Notes: generated by a model not told the origin, from the sequence alone. 64,000 bases of DNA from Pseudomonas fluorescens (GCF_018614655.1 NZ_JAGGOG010000003.1:1-64000); one strand, 5' to 3'. Positions 8,712 to 18,200 are shown, numbered from the stretch's first letter. Numbers and translations: made by a program.

Positions 8712-9686
8712 ATGAAAAAGACCGTCCTTGCCTTCAGCCGCGTCACCCCGGAAATGATCGAACGCCTGCAACAGGATTTCGAGGTCATTGCCCCTAACCC
8801 CAAGCTCGGCGATATCAACGCCCAGTTCAATGAAGCCTTGCCCCATGCCCACGGTCTGATCGGGGTCGGGCGCAAGTTGGGCCGGGCGCAACTGGAAGGT
8901 GCGGGCAAGCTGGAAGTGGTCTCCAGCGTCTCCGTCGGCTACGACAACTACGACCTGGCGTACTTCAACGAACGCGGGATCATGCTGACCAACACCCCGG
9001 ATGTACTGACCGAAAGCACCGCCGACCTGGCCTTCGCCTTGCTGATGAGCAGCGCTCGCCGCGTCGCCGAGCTGGACGCCTGGACCAAGGCCGGGCAGTG
9101 GAAAGCCAGCGTTGGCGCGCCGTTGTTTGGCTGTGACGTGCATGGCAAGACCCTCGGTATCGTCGGCATGGGCAATATCGGTGCAGCCATCGCCCGGCGT
9201 GGTCGCCTGGGCTTCAATATGCCGATCCTCTACAGCGGCAACAGCCGCAAGACCGAGCTGGAACACGAGCTGGGCGCACAATTTCGCAGCCTGGACCAAT
9301 TGCTGGCCGAGGCTGATTTTGTCTGCCTGGTAGTGCCGTTGAGCGAGAAGACCAAACACCTGATCAGCCACCGTGAGCTGGGTTTGATGAAACCCAGCGC
9401 CATCCTGGTGAACATCTCCCGAGGCCCGGTGGTAGACGAACCCGCCCTGATCGAAGCCCTGCAAAACCAGCGAATTCGCGGTGCCGGGTTGGATGTGTAC
9501 GAACAGGAGCCACTGGCCGAATCGCCGTTGTTCCAGCTGAGCAATGCGGTGACCTTGCCGCACATCGGCTCGGCCACCCATGAAACCCGTGAAGCCATGG
9601 CCAACCGCGCCCTGGACAACCTGCGCAGCGCGCTGTTGGGCGAGCGGCCGCAGGACTTGGTCAACCCGCAGGTGTGGAAGGGCTAG
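8712..9686 (+). CDS. D-2-hydroxyacid dehydrogenase (glyoxylate / 2-ketogluconate reductase type)
   Basis: A 324-residue NAD(P)-dependent D-isomer 2-hydroxyacid dehydrogenase. The Rossmann motif is GIVGMGNIGAAIARRG. The catalytic Arg (NISRGPVVDE), Glu (DVYEQEPLAES) and His (LPHIGSATHETR) are all present. The sequence is closest to the GhrB/TkrA branch, which reduces glyoxylate, hydroxypyruvate or 2-ketogluconate; exact specificity is not readable. I prefer the ATG at 8712 (MKKTVLAFSRV), which starts right at the domain; in-frame ATGs at 8664 and 8697 would add unsupported residues. The gene is on the same strand as the LysR gene upstream and could be co-transcribed. Confidence 0.92.
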   Translation: MKKTVLAFSRVTPEMIERLQQDFEVIAPNPKLGDINAQFNEALPHAHGLIGVGRKLGRAQLEGAGKLEVVSSVSVGYDNYDLAYFNERGIMLTNTPDVLTESTADLAFALLMSSARRVAELDAWTKAGQWKASVGAPLFGCDVHGKTLGIVGMGNIGAAIARRGRLGFNMPILYSGNSRKTELEHELGAQFRSLDQLLAEADFVCLVVPLSEKTKHLISHRELGLMKPSAILVNISRGPVVDEPALIEALQNQRIRGAGLDVYEQEPLAESPLFQLSNAVTLPHIGSATHETREAMANRALDNLRSALLGERPQDLVNPQVWKG

Positions 9687-9714
9687 GCTCCCAAGGCATA
9701 ACCCGCCGAAGTCC

Positions 9715-9854
9715 CTGTAGCCGCTGCCGAGGTACGAGGCTGCGATGCGTGTCCGCAGGACCGCCCTCGGGGGTCGCTTCGCAACCCATCGCAGCCTCGT
9801 TCCTCGACAGCGGCTACAGCCCATCGCAGCCTCGTACCTCGGCAGCGGCTACAG
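9715..9854. repeat. Three-copy REP-like cluster of a second family
   Basis: Three 33-bp units: 9715-9747 in one orientation, and 9787-9819 and 9822-9854 inverted. The first and third are perfect reverse complements (end motif CAGCGGCTACAG); the middle copy has two differences. The sequence is unlike the GTGGGAGC-type REPs elsewhere in the window. It lies between the dehydrogenase stop and cheV. Confidence 0.88.
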
Positions 9855-9949
9855 AAACTTGGCCTTCGGCCCTGATTGACGCTAAAGCCTGGGGCGCTCA
9901 AGTCGATAACCCGCTATAGATTGTCATCCGTGATCCACAGAAGGTTTTT

Positions 9950-10852
9950 ATGTCCGTCAACAAAGCCCGCGCAGACTCGCTCTCGCTCCTGCTCTTTACC
10001 TTGCGCAGCGGCAAGCTGATGGCGATCAACCTGCTGAAGGTCAGCGAAATCATCCCCTGCCCGCCGCTGACCAAGCTGCCGGAGTCCCACCCCCACGTCA
10101 AAGGCATCGCCACCTTGCGCGGCGCGGCGCTGTCAGTGATCGACCTGAGCCGGGCACTGGGGGAAATGCCCCTGCAAGACCCGGATGGCGGCTGCCTGAT
10201 TGTTACTGATGTCAGCCGGTCCAAGCAGGGCCTGCATGTGCAAGCGGTGAGCAAGATCGTCCACTGCCTGACCACCGACATCCGCCCACCACCTTTTGGT
10301 TCGGGTGGCAATCGCTCGTTTATCACCGGTGTGACCCAAGTCGACGGCGTATTGGTGCAGGTGCTGGACATCGAAAAAGTCATCCACGGTATCGCCCCGG
10401 CACAAATTGAAGCCGCGCCTACCGACTTGACCATGGAAGAGGCCGAAGTGCTCGGTAACGCGCGCATCCTGGTGGTGGACGACAGCCAGGTCGCCCTGCA
10501 GCAATCCGTACACACCCTGCGCAACCTCGGCCTGCAGTGCCATACCGCCCGCAGCGCCAAGGAAGCCATCGACCGCCTGCTGGAACTGCAAGGCACCGTC
10601 GAGCAGATCAACGTGGTGGTCTCGGACATCGAAATGTCTGAAATGGACGGCTACGCCTTCACTCGCACCCTGCGGGAAACCCCGGACTTTCAGGACCTGT
10701 ACGTGCTGCTGCACACCTCTCTGGACAGCGCGATGAACAGCGAAAAAGCCCGCCTGGCCGGTGCCAACGCAGTACTGACCAAGTTTTCCTCACCGGAACT
10801 GACCAAGTGCCTGGTGGTGGCGGCCCAGGCCGTGGCGCAACAAGGTCTCTGA
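9950..10852 (+). CDS. Chemotaxis coupling protein CheV (CheW-REC fusion)
   Basis: A 300-residue protein with a CheW-like coupling domain at about residues 10-160 (LLLFTLRSGKLMAINLLKVS, GIATLRGAALSVIDLSRALG) and a response-regulator receiver domain at about 170-297. The receiver has the acidic pair in ILVVDDSQVALQQ, the phosphoacceptor Asp in VVVSDIEMSEMDGYAF and the conserved Lys in VLTKFSSPEL. CheV links chemoreceptors to CheA, and phosphorylation of the receiver tunes the coupling. No other chemotaxis genes are nearby. A GNAT gene starts 3 bp after its stop. Confidence 0.95.
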   Translation: MSVNKARADSLSLLLFTLRSGKLMAINLLKVSEIIPCPPLTKLPESHPHVKGIATLRGAALSVIDLSRALGEMPLQDPDGGCLIVTDVSRSKQGLHVQAVSKIVHCLTTDIRPPPFGSGGNRSFITGVTQVDGVLVQVLDIEKVIHGIAPAQIEAAPTDLTMEEAEVLGNARILVVDDSQVALQQSVHTLRNLGLQCHTARSAKEAIDRLLELQGTVEQINVVVSDIEMSEMDGYAFTRTLRETPDFQDLYVLLHTSLDSAMNSEKARLAGANAVLTKFSSPELTKCLVVAAQAVAQQGL

Positions 10853-10855
10853 CCT

Positions 10856-11338
10856 GTGGGCGAGTACTACCAACTGCTGCGCCGCGACCTCACCGGCACC
10901 CTACCTTCCCCGCAATGGCCGGCGGATATTCGCCTGGGTCACTACCGTGATGAACTCGCCCCGGCGATTCACGCGGTGTTGCACCTGGCCCAAGACCAAG
11001 GCGGCGGCCATGTCGGTGCCCTTGATCAGTGGCGCCAACAGTTCGTCACTGATGCTGAGTTCGATCCCGCCCTGTGCCTGGTCGCCAGTAACGCCGACGG
11101 GGTTCTCGGCGTCGCGCAATGCTGGACCAGCGCCTTCATCAAGAACCTGGCCATCCACCCCGCCGCCCAAGGTCAGGGTTGGGGCCGGGCGTTGTTGCTG
11201 CACACCTTCCAGGTGTTCCAGCAGCGCGGCGAGGCGTTTGTCGACCTCAAGGTGCGCGAATCCAACCCGCGCGCCCGCCAGTTGTATGAAAGTGCCGGCA
11301 TGGTGTTTGTACTCAGGGATCTTGTTCCCGAGGAATAA
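10856..11338 (+). CDS. GNAT-family N-acetyltransferase
   Basis: A 160-residue GNAT protein. The acetyl-CoA-binding motif is at about residues 97-110 (NLAIHPAAQGQGWGRALL), followed by the C-terminal helix and strand (RESNPRARQLYESAGM). The start is a GTG at 10856, just after the cheV stop, so the two are probably co-transcribed; no ATG lies near. The substrate is unknown. Whether it acts on CheV or another chemotaxis protein is only a guess from position. Confidence 0.88.
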   Translation: MGEYYQLLRRDLTGTLPSPQWPADIRLGHYRDELAPAIHAVLHLAQDQGGGHVGALDQWRQQFVTDAEFDPALCLVASNADGVLGVAQCWTSAFIKNLAIHPAAQGQGWGRALLLHTFQVFQQRGEAFVDLKVRESNPRARQLYESAGMVFVLRDLVPEE

Positions 11339-11445
11339 AGCACTGGCGCATAACTTGCTTTGCACAGAGCCTGCACGGTGGAAAGAGGTGTAAACCCGTC
11401 ACCGCGCGTGTGAACCCTCTGACCTGGCCTGGTGACAGATCCTCC

Positions 11446-12189
11446 ATGAGTACCCATTTTTCCTGCGTAGGCTGCGGCAAATGCTGCACCGACCATCATG
11501 TCCCCCTGACCCTCGACGAGGCCCGGCAGTGGGCGGCGGACGGCGGTAACGTCATCGTTCTGGTGGAGGGTTTCCTCGGCAACGGGCTCGGCCTGCCGGC
11601 CCTGCAACGCGAGCACGCCCAACGGCGTTCCGCCATCGTGCCAAGCGGCAGTACCGAGGCGTATGTGGCAATCACCTTTGCCGCCTATAACGCCGGTCCC
11701 TGCCGGAATCTTGACGAAGACAAGTTATGCCGCATCTATGAGCGCCGGCCGCTGGTCTGTCGGATCTATCCCATGGAGATCAACCCGCATATCCCGCTGA
11801 ACCCCGCCGCCAAAGACTGCCCTACGGAATCCTGGGAGCAGGGCCCGGCGCTGATTGTCGGTGGTGATCTGGTGGATAATGAACTGGCCGAGTTGATTCG
11901 CCGTTCACGGCAAGCCGACCGTGATGATATTCAGACCAAGGAAGCGGTATGTGGGCTGCTGGGGATTCATACCTCCGCCCTCAAGGGTGATGGGTTTACT
12001 GCCTACCTGCCGGACATGAACGCCTTTGCGGCGGCGATCGAACAGGCCACGGAACAGCCGTCGATCGCCAATGAATGGGTGTTTCATGTGTCCGGGCTGG
12101 ATATCGCCGAGCAACTGCTGGATGCCGGCGCACGGATCGCGACCGAGGTACCGGCCAACTACGCATTTATTTCATTGCGAGCGGCTTAA
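11446..12189 (+). CDS. YkgJ-family cysteine-cluster protein
   Basis: A 247-residue protein beginning MSTHFSCVGCGKCCTDHH. The CxxCxxCC motif, together with later Cys residues (AGPCRNLDEDKLCRIYERRP, RPLVCRIYPMEI, AAKDCPTE), matches the YkgJ/Fe-S or zinc cluster family. The frame is open from a GTG at 11410, but the ATG at 11446 places the motif at residues 7-14 as usual. Members are thought to carry an Fe-S or Zn cluster; their biochemical role is largely unsettled. The last 4 bp overlap the convergent binding-protein/RidA gene. Confidence 0.85.
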   Translation: MSTHFSCVGCGKCCTDHHVPLTLDEARQWAADGGNVIVLVEGFLGNGLGLPALQREHAQRRSAIVPSGSTEAYVAITFAAYNAGPCRNLDEDKLCRIYERRPLVCRIYPMEINPHIPLNPAAKDCPTESWEQGPALIVGGDLVDNELAELIRRSRQADRDDIQTKEAVCGLLGIHTSALKGDGFTAYLPDMNAFAAAIEQATEQPSIANEWVFHVSGLDIAEQLLDAGARIATEVPANYAFISLRAA

Positions 12190-13400
12190 TTCTTTCGGCT
12201 ATCGGCATGATCGCGGGGCTCTTCCTGATCGTGGATCACCGCAATGCACTCAATCGCGACCATGGCTCTGCGTGGCAGCCGGCGTACCGAAAGAACACTG
12301 CGGGCAGGCAGGCGATCCGACGGAAAATAGCTCAGATACACTTCATTGACCTGCCTCAGGTCGTCCAGATCCGTCAGCAACAGTGTGCACTTGACGACAT
12401 CTGCCAGAGAAGACTGATGACGTTCAAGCGTTTCACGCAAGATGTTCATCGCTTGCTTCATCTGCGCCGGCGCACCGCCCTTCACCGGGTTGCGGCGTGC
12501 ATCAAGCCCCAGGACATCCGAGAGGTAAAGGGTGTTACCGACCCTGACCACCTCGGAAAAAGGCAATCCCGAAGCACCGGGATAGAACTGCGGACCCTCG
12601 CTGCTGCCCAGCGTTGCTGAACGCTCCTCCTCCCGCAGGTAACCCAGGGTAATTCGCGTGTACTCACCGTTTTGCTTGAGCTCCTCAAGCGCGCGATTGA
12701 GTTCATCGCGCAAGGCCGTGTCAGCCTTGCGTAAACCGATAGCCACGCCTTTGCCCAATTGCTCCCCCGTCACAGCAGGTCCGGAGAACGTAAAGTTCTG
12801 TCCGTAGGGGGTATCAAGCAATGCCTCACGAATCTCAATCGTACCCTGCAGTGTGGCATCGATATCCCCCGCCACCAGGCTGCGAATCAGTTGGTCATTG
12901 AGCCAGAAACTCTTGATGATCACTCCCGCGGGTGCCCACTGCGCTTGCGCAAAGGCCTCGCGATTGCTGCCAGCCAATACACCGATCCGCTTGCCTCTCA
13001 ACGATCGTACCGTGGGCACCAGGCCCGAATCCTTGCGTGCCACCAAGTGAGTGGTGAGCGGGTAAAGATCTTCGGTAAAGTCGATCAATTGCCGCCGTTG
13101 CGGGGTCGAGGCCATTCCCATGATCGAGTCGAAACGCCGCTGTTCAAGGGCCGCGATGCTGCCGGGAAACACCTGATCGACCCAGGTGCAGCGCACATTG
13201 AGCTGCGCACACAAGGCATTGCCCAGCTCGATGTTCAAGCCCACCAGTTGGCCTTTCTCATTGCGGCTTTCGTAGGGAGGAAACTGGGCGGCGATGGCGA
13301 AGCGGATTTCACTGCGCAGATGGTTGTCTGCCGCGGCGGTAGAAAAGCTACCGATGACCGTCAAGAAGATAAGCGCAGCGCAGACCTGTGTCACAGCCAT
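12186..13400 (-). CDS. Periplasmic solute-binding protein fused to a RidA domain
   Basis: A 404-residue two-domain protein. It has a signal peptide (MAVTQVCAALIFLTVIGSFS, cleavage near AAA-D) and a family-3 amino-acid-binding-protein domain at about residues 30-255 (FAIAAQFPPYESRNEKGQLV, LNIELGNALCAQL, FDSIMGMASTPQRR). A complete RidA/YjgF domain follows at about 275-390 (FSEVVRVGNTLYLSD, VNEVYLSYFP, LPARSVLSVRRLP, MVAIECIAVI). RidA residues present are Arg367 (of PARS), Asn352 and Glu384; the active-site Tyr of E. coli RidA is replaced by Phe281. RidA proteins hydrolyse reactive imines and enamines in the cytoplasm, so the exported fusion is unusual. No ABC permease or ATPase gene is nearby. 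I prefer the ATG at 13400 (AAGGA Shine-Dalgarno) over 13433. Confidence 0.85.
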   Translation of the reverse strand: MAVTQVCAALIFLTVIGSFSTAAADNHLRSEIRFAIAAQFPPYESRNEKGQLVGLNIELGNALCAQLNVRCTWVDQVFPGSIAALEQRRFDSIMGMASTPQRRQLIDFTEDLYPLTTHLVARKDSGLVPTVRSLRGKRIGVLAGSNREAFAQAQWAPAGVIIKSFWLNDQLIRSLVAGDIDATLQGTIEIREALLDTPYGQNFTFSGPAVTGEQLGKGVAIGLRKADTALRDELNRALEELKQNGEYTRITLGYLREEERSATLGSSEGPQFYPGASGLPFSEVVRVGNTLYLSDVLGLDARRNPVKGGAPAQMKQAMNILRETLERHQSSLADVVKCTLLLTDLDDLRQVNEVYLSYFPSDRLPARSVLSVRRLPRRAMVAIECIAVIHDQEEPRDHADSRKN

Positions 13401-13435
13401 AGGGACGTCCTTTTCCGGAAAAAACAGCTTCATCG

Positions 13436-13466
13436 GTCCCCGTTTCTGTCAGGCAGAACCGGGGAC
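13436..13466. promoter_or_regulatory. 31-bp imperfect palindrome upstream of the binding-protein/RidA gene
   Basis: Arms of 13 bp (12 paired, one T/C mismatch) begin GTCCCCG and end CGGGGAC, around a 5-base centre TCAGG. It lies 36 bp upstream of the preferred start at 13400. It could be an operator or a leader hairpin; the same strand carries the small gene at 13584-13826 upstream, so it could also end that transcript, although no T-run follows. Confidence 0.4.
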
Positions 13467-13583
13467 GAGATGGCGTGCAATCTTTCAAGAAATGGTCGCT
13501 GGCGGACAAGGCGAAAGGTCAGTAGTTGTTGTAGGCACAACTTACCAATGCAGGGGATTTCTTACCGGTACAGGCCAGAGCAG

Positions 13584-13826
13584 TCAGCGCTTGCCCATCG
13601 AGCGGCGGGTGCCGGGAGGTGCCATGCCCGGGCTCTTGGTATGACCGTTCTTGGCGCCGTTTTTGTACCAGGGCTGGCTGGCACTTTTTTCCCCGGCAAG
13701 CTCGCCCGGTTTGAATGGAAACTTGAACGCCGGGATCTCGGTTTTGGCTGCGCTTTCGACGTTTTCAGGGTTGACCTGTCCGTCAATCTCGACAGCTTCA
13801 ACAGGGGGTTGTGTCGGGGAATTCAT
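13584..13826 (-). CDS. Small conserved-looking hypothetical protein
   Basis: An 80-residue hydrophilic, Pro/Lys-rich protein without signal peptide or membrane segment. The middle is acidic to neutral (VEAVEIDGQVNPENVESAAK) and the tail is basic (GMAPPGTRRSMGKR). A GGAG Shine-Dalgarno sits a few bases before the ATG, and codon use matches neighbouring genes. I believe similar short proteins ending in the GTRRSMGKR type of tail occur in other pseudomonads, but I assign no function. It lies upstream of, and on the same strand as, the binding-protein/RidA gene, 183 bp away. Confidence 0.65.
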   Translation of the reverse strand: MNSPTQPPVEAVEIDGQVNPENVESAAKTEIPAFKFPFKPGELAGEKSASQPWYKNGAKNGHTKSPGMAPPGTRRSMGKR

Positions 13827-13939
13827 GGGAGCTCCGGGGAGTGCAAAAAATGACGCGGGACCGCCTTGCGGACCACACTGGTGCGCAGTATACCTGCGCG
13901 CCTCGGATCTTTAACCACTGCCCGTACGAATGGTCGGTG

Positions 13940-13979
13940 TTTGCTGACAGCGCCGTCAGTTAGCAGTCACTTTGCTGAC
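13940..13979 (+). promoter_or_regulatory. Direct repeat upstream of the RND operon, possible response-regulator site
   Basis: TTTGCTGAC occurs at 13940-13948 and again at 13971-13979, 31 bp apart (about three helical turns). Between them CTGAC and GTCAG form a short inverted repeat. A TATAAA at 13993-13998 could be a -10 element with a poor -35 (TTGCTG) inside the second repeat. OmpR-class regulators often bind direct repeats, and one is encoded in this operon at 18310. Control by it is inferred. Confidence 0.4.
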
Positions 13980-14041
13980 CCGGTCCACAGGCTATAAAGA
14001 GCCATCATTCTTCCGTTTCTCTGTCCGGGCGCCGTCACCCC

Positions 14042-15208
14042 ATGCACATTCCACGAAAATCTGCCGTGATCGTCGGCGTCCTGATACTACTGGCCATCGC
14101 CGCCTGGGCGTTGACCCGGCCGACCAAGACCAAACTGGTGGCCTCGACGGCAATCCCGGTGCGAGTGGTCAGCGTCGCCGAGCAGGACATCCCACGTTTC
14201 GTCAGCGGTATCGGTTCGGTGTTGTCGTTGCACAGCGTGATCATCCGGCCGCAGATCGACGGCATCCTCACCCAGTTGCTGGTCAAGGAAGGCCAACGGG
14301 TCAAGGCCGGCGACCTGCTGGCGACCATCGACGACCGTTCGATTCGCGCCAGCCTGGACCAGGCTCGGGCGCAACTGGGGGAAAGCCTGGCGCAACTGCA
14401 AGTGGCGCAGGTTAACCTCAAGCGCTACAAGGAATTGAGTGTCGACGACGGTGTGTCCAAGCAAACCTACGACCAGCAACAAGCCCTGGTCAACCAGCTC
14501 AAGGCGACGGCCCAGGGTAACCAGGCCGCCATTGATTCAGCGCAGGTGCAGTTGTCGTACACGCAGATTCGCTCGCCCGTTACTGGGCGCGTCGGTATTC
14601 GTACGGTGGATGAAGGCAACTTCCTGCGCATGAGCGATGCCCAAGGCTTATTCTCGGTTACCCAGATCGACCCGATTGCCGTCGAATTCTCCCTGCCGCA
14701 GCAAATGCTGCCCACCCTGCAAGGCTTGATCGCCGCCCAGCACCCTGCCAACGTCAACGCCTACATGGGCGCCGACACGGATGGCCAGACCGGTGACCTG
14801 CTCGGCGAAGGCCGCCTGAGCCTGATCGACAACCAGATCAGCGCCACCACCGGTACCATCCGCGCCAAGGCCGAATTCAGCAATGCCCCGCAGAAATTGT
14901 GGCCGGGGCAACTGGTGACCATCAAGATCCAGACCGCCCTCGACAAAAACGCCCTCGTGGTGCCGCCGACGGTGGTCCAGCGCGGCCTGGACTCGCACTT
15001 CGTGTACCGGATCAACGGTGACAAGGTCGATATCGTGCCAGTGCAGGTGGTTTATCAGAACAGCGACATGAACATCGTCAAGGGCGTGCAGGCCGGTGAC
15101 GTACTGGTCAGCGATGGCCAGTCGCGGCTCAAGGCCGGGGCTCAGGTGGAGGTCCTCAAGGAACCGCCGCAGGTGATCCAGACCGCCAACGCGCAGGTGC
15201 AGCCATGA
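14042..15208 (+). CDS. RND efflux periplasmic adaptor subunit
   Basis: A 388-residue membrane fusion protein of the MdtA/AcrA type. The N-terminal hydrophobic segment (VIVGVLILLAIAAWALT) has no lipobox Cys. A lipoyl half-motif (IIRPQIDGILTQLLVKEGQRV), an alpha-hairpin at about residues 100-165, the second lipoyl half (YTQIRSPVTGRVGIRTVDEG) and a beta-barrel domain follow. It overlaps the pump gene by 4 bp (ATGA). There is no outer-membrane factor in the operon, so the pump must borrow one. The pump may export drugs, metals or metabolites; the substrate is not readable. Confidence 0.95.
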   Translation: MHIPRKSAVIVGVLILLAIAAWALTRPTKTKLVASTAIPVRVVSVAEQDIPRFVSGIGSVLSLHSVIIRPQIDGILTQLLVKEGQRVKAGDLLATIDDRSIRASLDQARAQLGESLAQLQVAQVNLKRYKELSVDDGVSKQTYDQQQALVNQLKATAQGNQAAIDSAQVQLSYTQIRSPVTGRVGIRTVDEGNFLRMSDAQGLFSVTQIDPIAVEFSLPQQMLPTLQGLIAAQHPANVNAYMGADTDGQTGDLLGEGRLSLIDNQISATTGTIRAKAEFSNAPQKLWPGQLVTIKIQTALDKNALVVPPTVVQRGLDSHFVYRINGDKVDIVPVQVVYQNSDMNIVKGVQAGDVLVSDGQSRLKAGAQVEVLKEPPQVIQTANAQVQP

Positions 15209-18200
15209 AGGGCAGCCTCTCGCCATCTGCCTGGTGCGTCGACCACCCGGTCGCCACCCTGCTGCTGACCTTCGCCCTGGTACTGCTGGGGCTGATCGCC
15301 TTTCCGCGCCTGCCCATCGCGCCGCTGCCGGAAGCGGAATTCCCGACCATCCAGGTCACCGCGCAATTGCCTGGCGCCAGCCCCGACACCATGGCCTCAT
15401 CGGTCGCGACGCCCCTGGAAGTGCAATTCAGCGCCATTCCCGGCATGACCCAGATGACCTCCAGCAGTGCGCTGGGCTCTAGCCTGTTGACCCTGCAATT
15501 CACCCTTAACAAGAGCATCGACACGGCCGCGCAAGAAGTGCAGGCGGCGATCAACACCGCCTCCGGCAAGCTACCCAGCGACATGCCAAGCCTGCCGACC
15601 TGGAAGAAGGTCAACCCGGCGGACAGCCCGGTGCTGATCCTCAGCGTCAGTTCCAGCAGCATGCCCGGCACTGAGCTGAGCGACTACGTGGAAACCCTGC
15701 TGGCCCGGCAGATCAGCCAGATCGATGGCGTCGGCCAGATCAACATTACCGGCCAGCAACGCCCGGCTATTCGCGTGCAAGCCTCGCCGGACAAACTCGC
15801 GGCCATCGGCCTGACCCTGGCGGACATTCGCCTGGCCATCCAGCAATCAAGCCTGAACCTGGCCAAGGGTGCGCTCTACGGACAGAACAGCGTGTCCACT
15901 CTGTCCACCAACGACCAACTGTTTCACCCCGAGGAATACGGCGAGCTGATCGTCTCCTACAAAGACGGCGCGCCCGTGCAGTTGCGGGACGTGGCACGAG
16001 TGGTCAATGGCTCGGAAAACGCCTACGTCCAGGCGTGGTCCGGCGATACGCCAGGGGTCAACCTGGTGATTTCCCGCCAACCCGGCGCCAATATCGTCGA
16101 GACCGTGGACCGTATTCAGGCAGAGCTACCGCGCCTGGAGGCCATGCTGCCAGCCTCGGTGGACGTCACCGTACTGTCGGACCGGACCAAGACCATTCGC
16201 GCCTCCCTGCATGAAGTGGAAATCACCCTGTTGATCGCCGTGCTGCTGGTGGTGGCGGTGATGGCGCTGTTCCTGCGGCAATGGTCGGCGACGATGATTG
16301 TGTCCAGCGTGCTCGGGGTGTCGCTGATCGCCAGCTTTGCCTTGATGTACGTGATGGGCTTCAGCCTGAACAACTTGACCCTGGTGGCCATCGTGATCGC
16401 CGTGGGCTTTGTGGTGGACGATGCCATCGTGGTGGTGGAGAACATCCACCGCCATCTGGAAGCGGGCCTGGGCATGCGCGAGTCGGCCATCAAAGGCGCC
16501 GGCGAGATTGGCTTTACCGTGGTGTCCATCAGCTTCTCGCTGGTGGCGGCGTTTATTCCGCTGCTGTTCATGGGCGGCGTGGTGGGACGCCTGTTCAAGG
16601 AGTTCGCCCTGACCGCCACCTCGACCATTCTGATCTCGGTGGTAGTGTCCCTGACCCTGGCCCCCACATTGGCCGCGCTATTCATGCGTGCGCCGACCCA
16701 TCATCCCCACGACAAACCCGGTTTCAGCGAACGCCTGCTGGCCGGTTACGCCAGGAACCTGCACCGTGCCCTGGCTCACCCACGATTGATGCTGAGTATC
16801 TTCATCGTGACCCTGGGGCTGGCCATCGCCGGTTACGTGTTTATTCCCAAGGGTTTCTTCCCGGTACAAGACACAGGTTTTGTCCTTGGTACCAGCGAAG
16901 CGGCGGCTGACGTGTCCTATCCGGACATGATCGCCAAGCATCAGGCCCTGGCCGAAATCGTCAAGGCCGACCCGGCGGTGGAGACGTTCTCCCACTCCGT
17001 TGGCGTGACCGGCAGTAACCAGACCATCGCCAATGGCCGATTCTGGATTGCCTTGAAAGATCGTGGTGATCGCGATGTGTCCGCCAGCCAGTTTATCGAT
17101 CGCATCCGCTCCAAGCTGGCCAAAGTACCGGGTATCGTCCTTTACCTGCGGGCAGGCCAGGATATCAACCTCAGCTCCGGCCCCAGCCGCAGCCAGTACC
17201 AATACGTACTCAAGAGCAACGACGGCCCGACGCTGAACACCTGGACCCAGCGCCTGACGGAAAAGCTGCGGGCCAACCCGGCGTTCCGCGACCTGTCCAA
17301 CGACCTGCAACTGGGGGGCAGCATCACCCATATCAGCATCGACCGACAGGCCGCCGCCCGCTTTGGCCTGACTGCTACCGATGTCGATCAAGCGCTCTAC
17401 GATGCTTTCGGTCAACGCCAGGTCAATGAGTTCCAGACCGAGATCAACCAGTACCAAGTGGTGCTGGAACTCGACACCCAGCAGCGCGGCAAGGCCGAAA
17501 GCCTCAATTACTTCTACCTGCGCTCCCCGTTGAGTGGCGAGATGGTGCCGCTGTCGGCGGTGGCCAAGGTCGATCCGCCCACCGTCGGGCCGTTGTCCAT
17601 CAGCCATGACGGCATGTTCCCGGCGGCCAACCTGTCGTTCAACCTGGCACCGGGCGTGGCCTTGGGTGATGCGGTGATCATGCTCAACCAGGCGAAGAAC
17701 GAGATCGGCATGCCGGCCTCCATCATCGGTAACTTTCAGGGTGCGGCTCAGGCATTCCAAAGCTCGCTGGCCAGCCAGCCATGGCTGATCCTCGCGGCGC
17801 TGGTGGCGGTCTACATCATTCTCGGGGTGCTGTATGAGAGCTTTGTGCATCCGCTGACCATCATCTCCACCCTGCCCTCGGCGGGACTGGGGGCGTTGAT
17901 CATGTTGTGGCTATTGGGCCAGGACTTTTCGATCATGGCGTTGATCGGCCTGGTGCTGCTGATTGGTATCGTCAAGAAGAACGGCATCCTGATGATCGAC
18001 TTCGCCCTGGAGGCCCAACGCGTTCGTGGATTGGCGCCCCATGACGCGATTTATGAAGCCTGCGTTACGCGGTTCCGGCCAATTATCATGACCACCCTCG
18101 CCGCGTTGCTGGGTGCCGTGCCGCTGATGTTGGGTGCCGGCCCCGGGGCGGAACTGCGCCAGCCGCTGGGGATCGCGGTGGTCGGTGGGTTGCTGGTAAG

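Noticed and set aside
16281..17850. Several overlapping open frames within the RND pump gene
   Set aside because: Out-of-frame shadows of a complete, motif-bearing pump.
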